DNA of 64,000 bases from Pyronema omphalodes (lineage: Eukaryota > Ascomycota > Pezizomycetes > Pezizales > Pyronemataceae). The stretch is from assembly GCA_024516155.1 (NCBI GenBank), contig JAJJXM010000049.1:310001-374000 (forward strand). Reading direction: 5' to 3'. The notes under the pieces are model-generated. The model had not been told where the DNA came from and did no database searches. It was given only the letters and a program-made list of their open reading frames with translations. Numbering within the stretch: the first letter of the stretch is position 1; the number at the start of each line of letters is the position of its first letter. Positions 1-12,000 of the stretch are shown here, piece after piece. Both the position numbers and the translations under genes were made by a program.

Positions 1-923
1 TGGCACTTAATAATCGGGATTTATGTTTTGTATATGCCAAGACTATAGCCTTACTAAGTGGCCAACACCAACCACATTCCATGCAAACGCCGAAGTGCTG
101 AATCAAAGACTTTGACACGCATTCAACTTCTCACAATTCATAGGGTAGTGAGATAAAGTGCAATGAAGTGGTTTCTTTGGTTGTGTAACCTAAAAGTTGA
201 GTCGCGTCTGCGGAATTTTGAATTGAATTCCTACGACTGCGGAATTAACTTTCCAATACATGTATTCCTTCACTAGTAAATGTGATTTACGCATAATGCC
301 GTGGCCAGTTATTGCTTTCGTGCCTCGTGCCTCGTGCATCCGTTTTTCAAGTAATAATAATATATACCTTCGAGGGATGGCCATTGAGTTTGCAGAAATA
401 TGCACTTTATTAACCGGAATGGTAGGCTTTCGGGTAATGCCATCTCGTTGACCGTTCCACGTCGCCAGTGCTAAGAAACGTATCAATTAGCACCTTCGAT
501 TAACAGCTAGACTAGCAAGTGTGATTCTAGGAAACGACCACTCCTTGGTTCCGGAGCGCACAACATATTTCGTGCTAGCTAGGGCTTTAAAGATGATGAT
601 TGGGCGTTTCAATCCCCAACTCAATTCGCAAACGCATGAGTGTATGTATCTTCGAGATGCGTTCAAAATCTCTTCTCCAGAAATCAGCTATCCCCATGTG
701 CCCCCGTTTGTCGGACGACTTGCAGGAAAGTGTTTTTCAAACGCATGCGCTGGACTACACTCGCCAAAGGAAAGTCTGATGTCGGTATGTAGTCTGAAGA
801 TGCGTGTCGGGTAGAAAAGTAGTTCACCGCCTCGCTTCTGTGAAAACTTCAGCTTTGTCTGTTTTTTCGTCCTTATCCTTTTACTTTGAACAAAATTCTA
901 CGTTCTCATTACTCTAGCCGTCA
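1..923. other. Upstream region without a recognised gene
   Basis: I see no convincing gene here. The open frames are short, unlike any family I know, and not joined by plausible splice sites. The last 100 bases are T-rich and pyrimidine-rich and probably hold the promoter and 5' leader of the CorA-ankyrin gene that starts at 924. Confidence 0.5.
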
Positions 924-3900
924 ATGGAGTCAGAAGTCGCTATCGTCCATCCAATTGCGGAAGATGCACCAACTTTACTCGATGTATTGATTGGTACACT
1001 TCGTCACGCAGTGAAATCAGAGTCCGACTTAGTGAAGGCACTTGAATCTAGTACAGATCACAAGGTATGTCACAAAATATGCAAAAGATACTGTGAAGGG
1101 GGGTGCTAATTCAATTACTTTCTAGGATAAACCTACAATCATTGTGTACGGCGCAAATTTTCTCTCATCTCCTAACGGTGATTTTCTAATTTCCAACCGT
1201 TATTCTGACACAATAAATCTAGCTTTCGTACAGATACCCTTCCGGCAGACATATTTGGGATCTTATATGATGCTTTCCCGCAGCTGCATCATTTCAAGAT
1301 TATACTTCCTGGATTCCCTGGACAAAACAGTAGCTTTGTTACGGTCGATTCGGAACTGCGTTGTGACAACAAGCCACTTCAGTGCACATGTGCTTCTACT
1401 GGTTGTGGTGCTGATGACTGTGGTAAGTGTTATGGAATCATGTATTCCAGTGGAATTTTTACGTTGATACATAGAATCCTGGCTAATGATACTTGTTGAA
1501 AGGGTGGAAATGCGACGAGGTTCTAAGTACTCATTACGCCGAGAAAATTATCCCAGCAAATCAAGACAACTCTCCAAAACATACCCCAACAGCCGCAGAT
1601 ATTCCAGAAATAGTATTTCGCCCATCACCTCAAAATAAAAATCTGAACCCAGACCAAGCGAGGGACGGAATAAAAAATAAACAGCACGTATTCACGGCCC
1701 AACAACAAAAGTTCTACTTCCTTTCCAATCAGCAGGAAGGTCGACGGATTATTTTTACGAATGGTTCTTTCCCTGGTGACACCAATATCTCTCGGACCAC
1801 CCTGAAGGATATTTTGTCTCTGGACCAAATCTGCAAGGAATGGGAAGATATTCTCCGTTGCTTTACCCGACAGTTAAATGATGCGGTATTTGTTCGAGAA
1901 GCGTTCCAGGTCGATGCGTACTGATTCTTGTTTTAGAGAGTATTTATAACGAATAGAGACAAGACTACAAAAGATCTGGAGAATAGTATTACCGACGTGA
2001 CGGACAAACTGTACCAGCTCGAGACTATACACCAATACCAGTCGCAATGGATCGACTCGCTCGGCAGTATATCCTGGAACGGAGACGGATTCAGCGAATG
2101 CTCTGAAGCAGTGCAAGGCATGGAAAGCATAGGAGAGGATATTTCAAACAAGATGAATATGTTCTTCCAACGGGTGAGTATTTGTCTTCGTTTTGCTTTC
2201 GTGCTGGACGATGATTCCTGCAGGTCAGGCAGAAAACTAACAAATGTGACAGACATCAAACATCATATCCATCTATGAGTCACTGAAGTCTAGAGAACAA
2301 ACAGAAAGCATGAGGAGGTTATCATGGGTCACTGTAAAACTCCCCGTACCGAGTATAGATGGTGATATCCCGGACAAAGCTGATATATTTTAGTTTATAT
2401 TTCTTCCTCTATTATTTGTTGCTGTATGTGCTTCCGTCGATGGTTTCCTTTCTGTTTCTTATCCCAATGAAGGTTGAAACAAGCTGACAAGGACGAGCAG
2501 AGTCTCTACGGCATGAATGTTGACATTCTTCAAAAATCATCGCCGTCTTGGACCACTTACTTTTACATCGCGGTGCCTGTGTTTGTACTGGTCATGGCAT
2601 CTGTTTTTGTAATCAAGCATCAAGGCAGAATTACGGCGATTCTTACTCACGTCATGAATTCTATCCTCAAGATTGTCAAGTTACGTTCTTGGATTATCGA
2701 GCGATTCGGCAAAATAGCGATATCCTTCCGGAAGACAGAAGTTATTGATGTGGAGAATGGCAGTGGTATTGTTCTCCAATCACTCAGCACATCTTCAACC
2801 AACAGATACGGGAGTCACCATCATATGCAACCATATATCCAGCTATTGTGCGATTCTATCAGAGCCGGAAGCACGACAGTGGCGGAGATGCTGATCAGCA
2901 CCCCCGACATGCCTTTAAACAACCTAAATCAAGATAATTGGACTGCTCTTCAGTTGGCTGCACTCCTTGGCCAAATCAATGTTGTCAAAAAGCTTTTAGG
3001 TCATGGAGTAGACACTAGCGCTGGTGAAAACAGACGGGAAGGTGTAAGGACGGCACTACAGGCTGCTGCTGGAGCGGGTCATTTGGATGTTGTGGATCAG
3101 CTTTTGGAAGTCAACGCGGATGTTAATGCTCAACCAGCCGAAAAAGAAGGACGGACTGCGCTACAAGGTGCTGCTGAGAATGGTCATTTGAATGTTGTTA
3201 ATCGGCTTTTGCAATTCCGGGCGGAAGTTAATGCTGAACCCGCCAAGTACCAAGGCCTTACTGCGTTACAGGCGGCTGCTGGGAATGGTCATTTGTATGT
3301 TGTGAATCGGCTGTTGCAAGTGGAGGCGGATGTTAATGCTATACCATGCGAATACGGCGGACGAACTGCCTTACAAGCGGCTGCTGGGGGTGGTCATTTG
3401 GATGTTGTGAACCGGTTATTAGAATTAAAAGCGGATGTTAATGCTGAGCCAGCCGCAAAACAAGGACGGACTGCGTTACAAGATGCTGCTGGACGTGGTC
3501 ATTTGGATGTTGTAAACTTGTTATTACAATACAACGCGGATGTTAATGCTGAGCCTAGCGAAGACGGCGGACGAACTGCCTTACAGGCGGCTGCTGGAGG
3601 TGGTCATTTGGATGTTGTGAGCCGGTTATTGGAATGTAATGCGGATGTTAATGCTAAACCAGCCCAACACGAAGGACGGACTGCGCTACAAGCTGCTACT
3701 GAAGGTGGACATATTGGTACAGTGGGCAGCTTATTACTTGCCGGTGCGGATGTCAGTCTTTTGGTTTCAGGGAAGGACAACAGTTGCATCACGGCAGAAT
3801 GCGCGAAACTCAGTCATCCAGAGGCAACACGCACATACACCCAGGTACTATCCCAGCTGATCAGAGCTGGTAAGACGACAGCAGCGGAATGGCTGATTGG

Positions 3901-6325
3901 CTTCCCCAACATGCCTCTCAACGACCCAGATCAAGATAATTGGACTGCTCTTCAGTTGGCTGCACTCCATGGCCAAAGCAATGTCGTCAAGAAACTTTTG
4001 GAACATGGCGCAAACACCCTCGCTGGTAGAAACAGACGGGAAGGTGCAAGGACGGCACTACAGGCTGCTGCTGGGGCGGGTCATTTGGATGTTGTGAAGC
4101 GATTATTAGAATCGAAGGCGGATGTTAATGCTAAGCCAGCCGAAAAAGAAGGACGGACTGCGCTACAAGGTGCTGCTGGAAGTGGTTATTTGGACGTTGT
4201 AAACTGGTTATTGGAATCTAACGCGGATGTTAATGCTAAACCGGGCGAAAAGAACGGACGAACGGCATTACAATCGGCTGCTGGAGGTGGTCATTTGGAT
4301 ATTGTGAACAGGTTATTGGAAGCTCACGCGGATGTCAATGCTGAGGCATCGAGTAAATTCGGTCGAACTGCACTACAAGGTGCTGCTGGAAGTGGTCATT
4401 TGGATGTTGTGAACCGGTTATTGAAAGCTCACGCGGATGTTAATGCTAAACCCAGCAAATCCGGTGGACGAACTGCGTTACAAGCGGCTGCGGAAAGTGG
4501 TCATTTGAACGTTGTAAACAAGTTATTAAAACGTAAAGCGGATGTTAATGCTAGACCGGGCGAAAAGAACGGACGAACAGCATTACAAGTGGCTGCTGGG
4601 GGTGGCTATTTGGACGTTGTGAACCGGTTATTGGAATCTAAGGCGGATGTGAATGCTCAACCATGCGAAAATAACGGACGAACAGCATTACAAGCTGCGG
4701 CTCAAGGCGGTTATTTGGATATTGTGAAGCGGTTATTGGAATGTAAGGCGGATGTTAATGCTATACCAAGCGAATGGGATGGACGAACCGCGTTACAAGC
4801 GGCCGCTGAAGGTGGTCACTTGGACGTTGTAAACCTGTTATTACAATGCAACGCGGATGTTAATGCTAAACCCAGCGAATCTGGTGGACGAACTGCCTTA
4901 CAAGCAGCCGCTGCAGGTGGTCATTTGGATGTTGTGAACCGGTTATTAGAATCGAAAGCGGATATCAATGCGGAATCCAGCACACAAAACGGACGAACTG
5001 CGCTACAAGCCGCTGCTGACAGTGGAAATTTGGACGTTGTGATCAGGTTATTGGAATCTAAGGCGGATGTTAATGCTATACCATGCGAATCCGGTGGACG
5101 ATCTGCGCTACAAGCTGCTGCTCAAGGCGGCCATTTGGACATTGTGAACCGGTTATTGGAATGTAACGCGGATGTTGATGCTGCACCTAGCAAATACGAC
5201 GGCAGAACCGCATTACAAGCGGCTGCTGGAGGTGGTCATTTGGATATGGTGAACCGGTTATTGGAATGTAACGCGGATGTTAATGCTATACCATGCGAAT
5301 GGGATGGACGAACTGCGCTACAAGCCGCTGCTGGCAGTGGAAATTTGGAAGTTGTGATCAGGTTATTGGAATCTAAGGCGGATGTTAATGCTATACCATG
5401 CAAATGGAATGGACGAACTGCGCTACAAGCCGCTGCTGACAGTGGAAATTTGGACGTTGTGATCAGGTTATTGGAATCTAAGGCGGATGTTAATGCTATA
5501 CCATGCGAACGCGGTGGACGAACCGCGTTACAAGCGGCTGCTGGAGGTGGTTATTTGGATGTTGTGAACCGGTTATTGGATGTCGAAGCGGATGTTAATG
5601 CTGAGCCAGCGGACAACTCCGGACGAACTGCGTTACAAGCCGCTGTTGAAGGTGGACATTTGGACGTTGTGAACCGGTTATTAGACGCTCAAGCGGATGT
5701 CAATGCTGAGCCACCCCGACTCGCTGGAAGAACTGCGTTACAAGCGGCTGCGGAAAGTGGTTATTTGGACGTTGTAAACCTGTTATTAGAAAGAAACGCG
5801 GATGTTAATGCTAAACCTGGCAAAGAACATGGACGAACCGCGTTACAAGCGGCTGCTGAAGGTGGTCATTTGGATGTTGTGCATCGCCTATCGGTACGCG
5901 GGGCGGATGTTGATGCTGAGCCCGGTAGAGTGTGGGGACGGAGTGCCTTACAAGCTGCCGCCGAGGGTGGTCATTTGGATGTTGTGAAACAGTTATTGAT
6001 TTGGGGCGCGGATGCTGATGATGAACCTTGCGAAGTCGGTGGACGAACTGCCTTACAAGCGGCGGCTGAAGGTGGACATTTGAATATTGTCAACTTGTTA
6101 TTGGAGGATGATGCAGATGTTAATTCTCGAGCAGCCAAATGGGGAGGAAAAACTGCGCTAGAAGCTGCCGCCAAGGGTGGTCATTTAGAAGTCGTTCGTT
6201 CGTTACTGGACGCCTGTGGCGATGCCAAGGCTCCCGCCGGATACCTGGATGCTCTCACGATCGCCGAGGAGAAAGGCTACGGAGATGTAGTTCAGCTTTT
6301 ACGGACACGACAAAGAAAGGGATGA
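924..6325 (+). CDS. CorA-like membrane domain fused to a long ankyrin-repeat array (8 exons, about 1645 aa)
   Basis: Reconstructed exons: 924-1064, 1126-1177, 1234-1422, 1503-1885, 1937-2173, 2253-2333, 2394-2423 and 2501-6325. All junctions are GT...AG and keep frame; most introns have a CTAAT, CTAAC or CTGAT branch-like site. Residues 1-255 are an N-terminal region with a Cys cluster near 115-130. Residues 256-361 look helical, like the stalk of CorA proteins. Residues 362-377 read FIFLPLLFVASLYGMN, the end of TM1 plus the GMN signature of the CorA Mg2+ channel superfamily, and TM2 spans about 391-409. From about residue 500 to the end run some 30 ankyrin repeats. Known: CorA proteins form pentameric Mg2+ channels with TM1-GMN-TM2 at the C-terminus; here that module is followed by a large array, probably cytosolic. 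A role as a gated pore or ligand sensor is inference. The start ATG is the first in frame and could be wrong. Confidence 0.8.
2900..6310 (+). repeat. Ankyrin-coding tandem repeat array, 105-bp unit
   Basis: About 30 units of 35 codons carry a core near GRTALQAAAGGGHLDVV followed by a variable pair of helices and ADVNA. Spacing was checked at one pair of units (gcg at 4118 and 4223, exactly 105 bases). Two blocks exist, about 8 units then about 22 units, each opened by the same atypical unit NWTALQLAAL (near 2938 and 3943). Units are unusually alike at base level, and the differences cluster in the loop between the repeats. Confidence 0.9.
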
Positions 6326-7284
6326 AGAAAGCCAATGAACGAGGGGACGTTGGAATTTCTGGATAATGTTTTTCAAAAGTGAGGGTCTACAGGATTTTAT
6401 GGTCATGTTTCTGAGTTACAGCACTGTCAGTAACGGGTGGTTTTGACGGCAAGTTGAGTTTTGGAGTATAAATTTGATTATGACCCTGGAGGAATAAAGC
6501 GGATGATGTCAATGTAGTCGATGCAATTTAGTATTCAGTTGCGGAGGCGAAGGTATTGGGTTCTGTGTTTTGAGTTTAACATTTACATGCGATATATTTG
6601 ACGTTTTTGTTTTTTGAAGAAAAGATGGATGCTTGGATGATGACCAGAGACGGTGGATTGAAATGAAATTTTCTTATGGTATTGATATGGTTGTCTTTTT
6701 AGCTATCGTTCAACTCCGTGATATGGGCTGGATGGCATTAGACTAGGATGGTACTTTCAGCTGTGATTCGGGCTTAGGATTCGAATGAAATTCCGCGATA
6801 GATATTATCTTTCTGCATGACTTTGTCTAAGGTACCGCATATGCCATGAAGCTGCTAAATAGTAGAGCGGGGAAGGGCGGGTTTTGTTTCATATATAAAC
6901 TTGGAACCTGCCGAATCTATTCTTTCTCTACGCCATCAGCCGCTGTCGAATAATCACTCATGGCCCTGTAAAGCTTGACAGTAGGAAATGTAGGGTTATG
7001 CAAAGAGATTTACTAATATTCTTCAGAAGGCCAAATCAAGACGAAAAGCGCAGCACGACTCTGACCATGAGATCATTGACAGGACGTTCAAGAACATTTG
7101 AATTTGTAAGTAATGTTCTAAGTTTTTTGAACAATGTGTTAATGAAAGGAATATTAAAGAGCCTCAGGAGCACTTTTTTCTTCAGATATTTGTTGAATTT
7201 TATGTGATTATGCTGGTTTGTACTTAGGCAAAGCCGCAAAGATAATCAAGATTTCTAGAAAACATTATCATCGTGCAGTGACAA
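6326..7284. other. Intergenic region downstream of the CorA-ankyrin gene
   Basis: No gene recognised. It should contain the 3' UTR and polyadenylation region of the upstream gene. A TATATAA-like run near 6890 followed by a pyrimidine stretch looks promoter-like, but no coding region worth calling follows it. Confidence 0.4.
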
Positions 7285-7905
7285 AAATGGGGATAGAGGC
7301 AGCGCGAACAGTGAAAAATGATAGTTTAAGCGATGATAACAAAGATTGTAAACAGAGACAAAAGAAATTGTAAACCATGACAATATACAGTATAAACGGT
7401 GACAAGGGAAATTGTAAGGGTGGACAAAAGAAAGTTTATACTGCGACAGAACAGTTTGTAAACGACGACCAAAGAAATCCAAACAAGGACAAAGGAAATT
7501 GTAAATAATGACAATAAAATTCTTAAACAGTGACAAAGGAAATTGTAAGCGAGGGCAGAGCTGGCTCTGACCCGGTCAGGGTCAGTGACCGGGTCGTTGA
7601 CTGGGGGATCAGTAGGGGTCACTAGAATTTGGGTTGAGGTTGTGAATGTTTGATGTCGACAATGTTTGGGGATGATTGGATTGTGTGAGTAAGCATCATG
7701 AGTCATCACACGCACACGTGACTTGCGACCCCTCTCTGACCCGGTCATTCACCCGGTCACTGATATATGTCACTGACTCGGTCAGTGCCAGCTCTGAGCG
7801 AGGGCAAAAGAAGTTGTAAGAAGAAGAAAAAAATACTGTAAACGAGGAGAAAAGAGATTTTGAACGTTGACAATAGGAATTGTAAATAATGACAATAAAA
7901 ATTGG
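7285..7905. repeat. Decayed 22-bp minisatellite, interrupted by a MITE
   Basis: Roughly 16 imperfect units start with GAC and follow GACAAAGGAAATTGTAAAC plus three variable bases. About twelve lie left of 7556 and about five right of 7797. Units differ at several positions each, so the array is old. Minus-strand frames through it give hydrophobic, repetitive peptides that I regard as artefacts. Confidence 0.75.
7556..7796. mobile_element. hAT-like MITE (241 bp)
   Basis: The left end begins CAGAGCTGGCTCTGACC and the right end, reverse complemented, begins CAGAGCTGGCACTGACC, giving terminal inverted repeats with one mismatch in 17. The 8-base direct repeat agcgaggg flanks it (7548-7555 and 7797-7804). 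An 8-bp duplication and an end starting CAG are hallmarks of the hAT superfamily. Several ACCCGGTCA/TGACCGGGT motifs lie close to both ends, like subterminal transposase-binding repeats. No coding capacity, so it would need a transposase from elsewhere. Confidence 0.75.
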
Positions 7906-7977
7906 TACTTGGGGACTCCGCGTCTCTAGGTCCTCTTGGGCGTGATGGCTTGCTGTTGTCGAAGTTGCACGGGTCAG

Positions 7978-8349
7978 TTAGAATAGTTTCGGGATAGTCG
8001 AAGTGGCGTTGGAGGTGAAGAGGTGCTTTTCTGGAGGGTAAACTGGGGGAGAAACACGAAGTTTTCGAATTGAAAACGCTTGAGGCCACCCGATGTCATG
8101 AGAAAAAGCGAAATTTGCAACAGATGCCCCGAGTACCCTATCTAGAATGAGCGGATTCCCGAGGTTTCTCCAGTTCCTATCCAAATACAGAAGCATAAAT
8201 GTCCCGCAAAATGCGTGGGAAGTCACCGGTTTACCCTCAGGAATCCCAAGTGTAGTTCCGATGCTATCTTCTATATCCCCATCGAAATCGTACTTCTGAC
8301 ATACCACCGCGGTACCACTGGTACTCCGTTTTCGCGATGGACCTTTCAA
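7978..8349 (-). pseudogene. Possible gene relic, unknown function
   Basis: An open frame of about 123 codons without an ATG start, of non-repetitive composition (for example KYDFDGDIEDSIGTTLG and GNPLILDRVLGASVANF). It reads more like real protein than its surroundings. I do not recognise the family, and no splice sites joining it to other exons were obvious. It may be a fragment of a decayed gene or chance. Confidence 0.2.
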
Positions 8350-9069
8350 ACTGGTATTGTTTACAATTTAGGAAGTTTAATTACTATTTCCAGTTTATAT
8401 AGTGGTTAATCATGGGTACCGAGGACCGCAGTTAAGAGAGGCATTGGGGGCTGCCCCGTGGACTGGAGATCTCCAGGAATCCCAATAGGATCCTTGAGTC
8501 CCCCATAAATTTCAGGGCTTATTACCAGTGGTCAATGTCTAACAAGCATCCGCAGGTGCTTGATCAAGCATTCTTCACTCCTCTTCCTTCAACATCGTAG
8601 AAGACGATTGCTAGTAACTAGCAATATTTTTATTGCAACTTCTTCTGCCACAAATTTCGGTGACAATGAACATGAAGGTTTAAATACTAAGAAGAGGCAA
8701 TGACCTATGACTATCGAGAATGCTGCTGACACGGCTGCTACAGATTTGTACGAGGCAACGGCGGCGCTAGCTGTTTACAAAAAGGCCGAAATCCTTGTAC
8801 ACGGGATCCTTGTAAACATGTACTTTTGTGGAAAGGATTCAGTTATGCTGTCGTATATATAGAGTGATGCGCTAACGTATGCCACGTGAACAACGCATGC
8901 ATCTCGGATAACCCATCTTCAGGAGCGGGGAAATGGTTTAAAACTTCCCACCTTCTATAATACGAAAGTCCAACATTTCTTCAGAACGTTCATCAAGGAC
9001 AGTTATCAGTTTCCATCACCACGAGCCTCGTCAAGTTCAACTTCTCCCACCAGTAATTAGCTGTTCGTG
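8350..9069. other. Upstream region of the NLR gene
   Basis: No gene recognised. The region holds a TATATATA motif at 8854-8861 and a pyrimidine-rich leader just before the ATG at 9070. Confidence 0.4.
8854..8862 (+). promoter_or_regulatory. Candidate TATA element of the NLR gene
   Basis: The motif TATATATAG lies about 210 bases before the start codon, a plausible distance for a filamentous fungal gene with a leader of 100 bases or more. Assignment rests only on motif and position. Confidence 0.35.
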
Positions 9070-12000
9070 ATGGAGGTTGCCGGTTTAGCTCTTGCAATCC
9101 CCGGCTTGATCAGTCAACTCTTCACAACCAGCTTAGAGGGTTATCGCATCATTTCAGCTTTGAGAAGCTTCAAAGACGACTTTGGAAATCTCCATTATCA
9201 GTTTGAGATTGAGCATAAAAAGTTGAAGGATTGGTGGAAATCCATAGACAGTACTAGTGGTGCTTCCGACGCCGGTATCTCATCGAAATTGTCGGAAATG
9301 TCAGCCACCGACCAAGAAAGAGCTCGGCTGATTGCCAGCACCTTGTTAAGGATTGCGCAGCTATTTGCCGATGTGCGTCAAATGGAATCTTTGTATGGAA
9401 TTCGAGTCACTGTAAATGTCACGTCCCAAGCGACGGAATATCTGAGGAAACGGGATCGGTTCAATCCTCGGCGACTACTACGTCATTCTCGGAGCGGATC
9501 TAAGGATTCAATGTCCATTGATGTCCCTGAAGTTCCCTGTACTTTACTTGGTGACGGCGAGATGGACCTCAATCTTGATATCGAAAAGCTGAGGATTTTA
9601 GCTCCAGATATCAAATCTGCAGTTTCTTCATACGAACGTTTCAAATGGGTATTTTCGAATAAAGAAAAACTGGAAGCTTTAATCAATCAACTTCGACTAT
9701 ACAACAACAATCTCAAGCATCTTACAATCGGATATGTCGACGGTGGTATGTTAAACCACAAGGTGAAGCTGGAACAAGTACTAACTTCGAAAGCAGACGA
9801 TAAGTCGATACTTAATAAGAGAGCCAATCATTTCATGGTCCCTTTTCCACGAAACGTGGGGTTTGTGGGGGCATCACGAACTCTATCATGGTTCCGCGAA
9901 AGAGAAGGATCTAAGGCTGGGAATTTGGGACACCATTCCGTCGCGCTGGTAGGGCTTGGCGGTATTGGGTATGTACAATGTCTTTCTAACATTCCTGTGT
10001 CCCATACAGTGTAGTAACTATTTGTCTTTAATAACAACAGGAAAACCCAGGATGTTCTCGAGTTCACATACGAGTACGAAAACAAACGGCCCGTCTACTG
10101 GGTTCACTGTGGTAGTAAAACCCAGTTCGAGGAGGATTACCGCAAAATAGCATCGTTGGCCAAACTTCCAGGTTCTTCCGATTCCAAGGAGGACATTCGA
10201 CCGGTTGTCAAGAGGTGGTTGGAAAACCCTCAGAGCGGCGATTGGATCCTCATTCTCGACAATGCTGATGACAAACTCGACTTTTTCCCGGCATCCCTCA
10301 ACGGCGCTTCGGAGGTCGCTGAAGGGCTCATCAAGCACATTCCCCGTCTCCGCACAGGGACTGATCTAGTTGTGACAACGAGGGATTATGAAGTGGGATA
10401 CCAACTTGCCAACCGCAACGTGATCCGGAAAGAGAAACTGGACCCTGTCGACGCTGTATCACTCTTCAAAAACAACCACCCGAGTGGCAATCAACATATC
10501 ACCGGCGATACTGACGATTTTCTCAAACAGTTATTCGACGAGTTGGAATATCTTCCGTTGGCAATTTCCCAAGTTGCCGCATATCTTGAGATGAACCGTG
10601 GAACCCTGACTATTTCGCAATACCTCGATCATTTCAGGAGCACGAAAGAGTCCCAGAAGAAACTCCTCTCGAAGCCTGTCTACAACTCCTGGCGATCGGA
10701 TTCCCATGCGGAAACTGTTTTGACAACCTTCGCAATCACGTTTCGTCAAATCCAAGCCCAGTCACCGCTTGCAGCGTCACTTCTAAAGCTCATGGGCTCC
10801 ATAAACCGTCTCAATATCCCACATGATCTTCTGAAGAAGAGCGGTTTAGATGGTAGTGATGATGAGGTTGATCTTGCTGAAGCTATCGGAAAGTTACATA
10901 ACTTCTCGCTCATCAGTATGACGACACCAGGTGTCGCCGACGTCCAGACCGGAAAGGCTTACGAGCTTCATTCTCTTGTGCATCTGGCAATTGAATGTTA
11001 CCAGACAGTTGAAGAAAAGGCCATCACAGATGCAAGGGCGGCCAGTATACTGGCAGAGATTCTGCCTACTGACGGGAAGTTTGAAAACTGGAAAGCCTGG
11101 CGAGTCTATTATCCACATGCCATTGTTCTGGCTCGAGGCCTGAAGGAAGAGACGTTAGATCTTGCTACCATCTGTTACAAGCTGTCTTGCTATGCAGATG
11201 AAATGCGTAATTATTCAGAATCTTTATCTCTTGCGCAAAGAGCGAATGCATTGCGGGTACGCTTGCTTGGAGATGGAACCCTTTTATCGTCAGAGACAAT
11301 GTTGCAAGTCGCCTCAGCATTGACAGGCCTACATCGATATTCTGAAGCAGAGGAGCTAGAAGTAAAAGTGTTAGAGATAAGAAAGCAGATTCTCGGAGAA
11401 GGACATTACGACACCCTACGGGCCATGTCCGCGCTAGCGGGGAGTTTCTGCAACCAACGGCGTTTCAAGGAGTCCGAGGAGCTATACATCACCGCGATGA
11501 AGGGAATTTGTGGCATATTCGGGGAAGACCATAACGAGAGTCTGAAGTGCATGCTCTTCCTTGCATCGTTATATTGGTCCCAACATCGATTCGCGCAGGC
11601 TGAAGAACTGGAACTAAAAGTATTGCAGACTAGACGGCGGGTTCTCGGGGAGGACCATCCAGATACCTTGACGACCATGAACAACCTTGCATCTACATAC
11701 TATGATCAGAAACGGTTCAAAGAGGCAGAGGAACTCCAAGTAAAAGTATTAGAGGCTAGCAGACGGGTTCTCGGAGAAGACCATTCAGGTACCTCAATGG
11801 CCATGGGTAACCTGGCAACGACATATCGTGGTCAGGGTAAATTTCTTGAAGCGGAAGAACTAGAAGTAAAGTTGCTGCGGATTCGAAGACAGCTTCTCGG
11901 GGATGACCATCCAGATACCTTTTTGACCATGAATAACTTGGCATCAACATACCGAGATCAGAAAAGGTTTACCGAGGCAGAAGAATTAGAAGTAAAGTTA

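Noticed and set aside
521..814. 97-codon frame upstream of the CorA-ankyrin gene
   Set aside because: No ATG at its start, no splice link to the downstream exons, no family resemblance.
2224..2278. Alternative 3' splice site after the intron starting at 2174 (acceptor at 2223)
   Set aside because: It leads to a stop within 21 codons. The acceptor at 2252 has an upstream ctaac branch site and continues into the CorA TM1 exon.
7326..7748. 140-codon minus-strand frame over the minisatellite and MITE
   Set aside because: Repetitive peptide (LLSLFTISFV-type) caused by the 22-bp repeat; its other half is MITE sequence.
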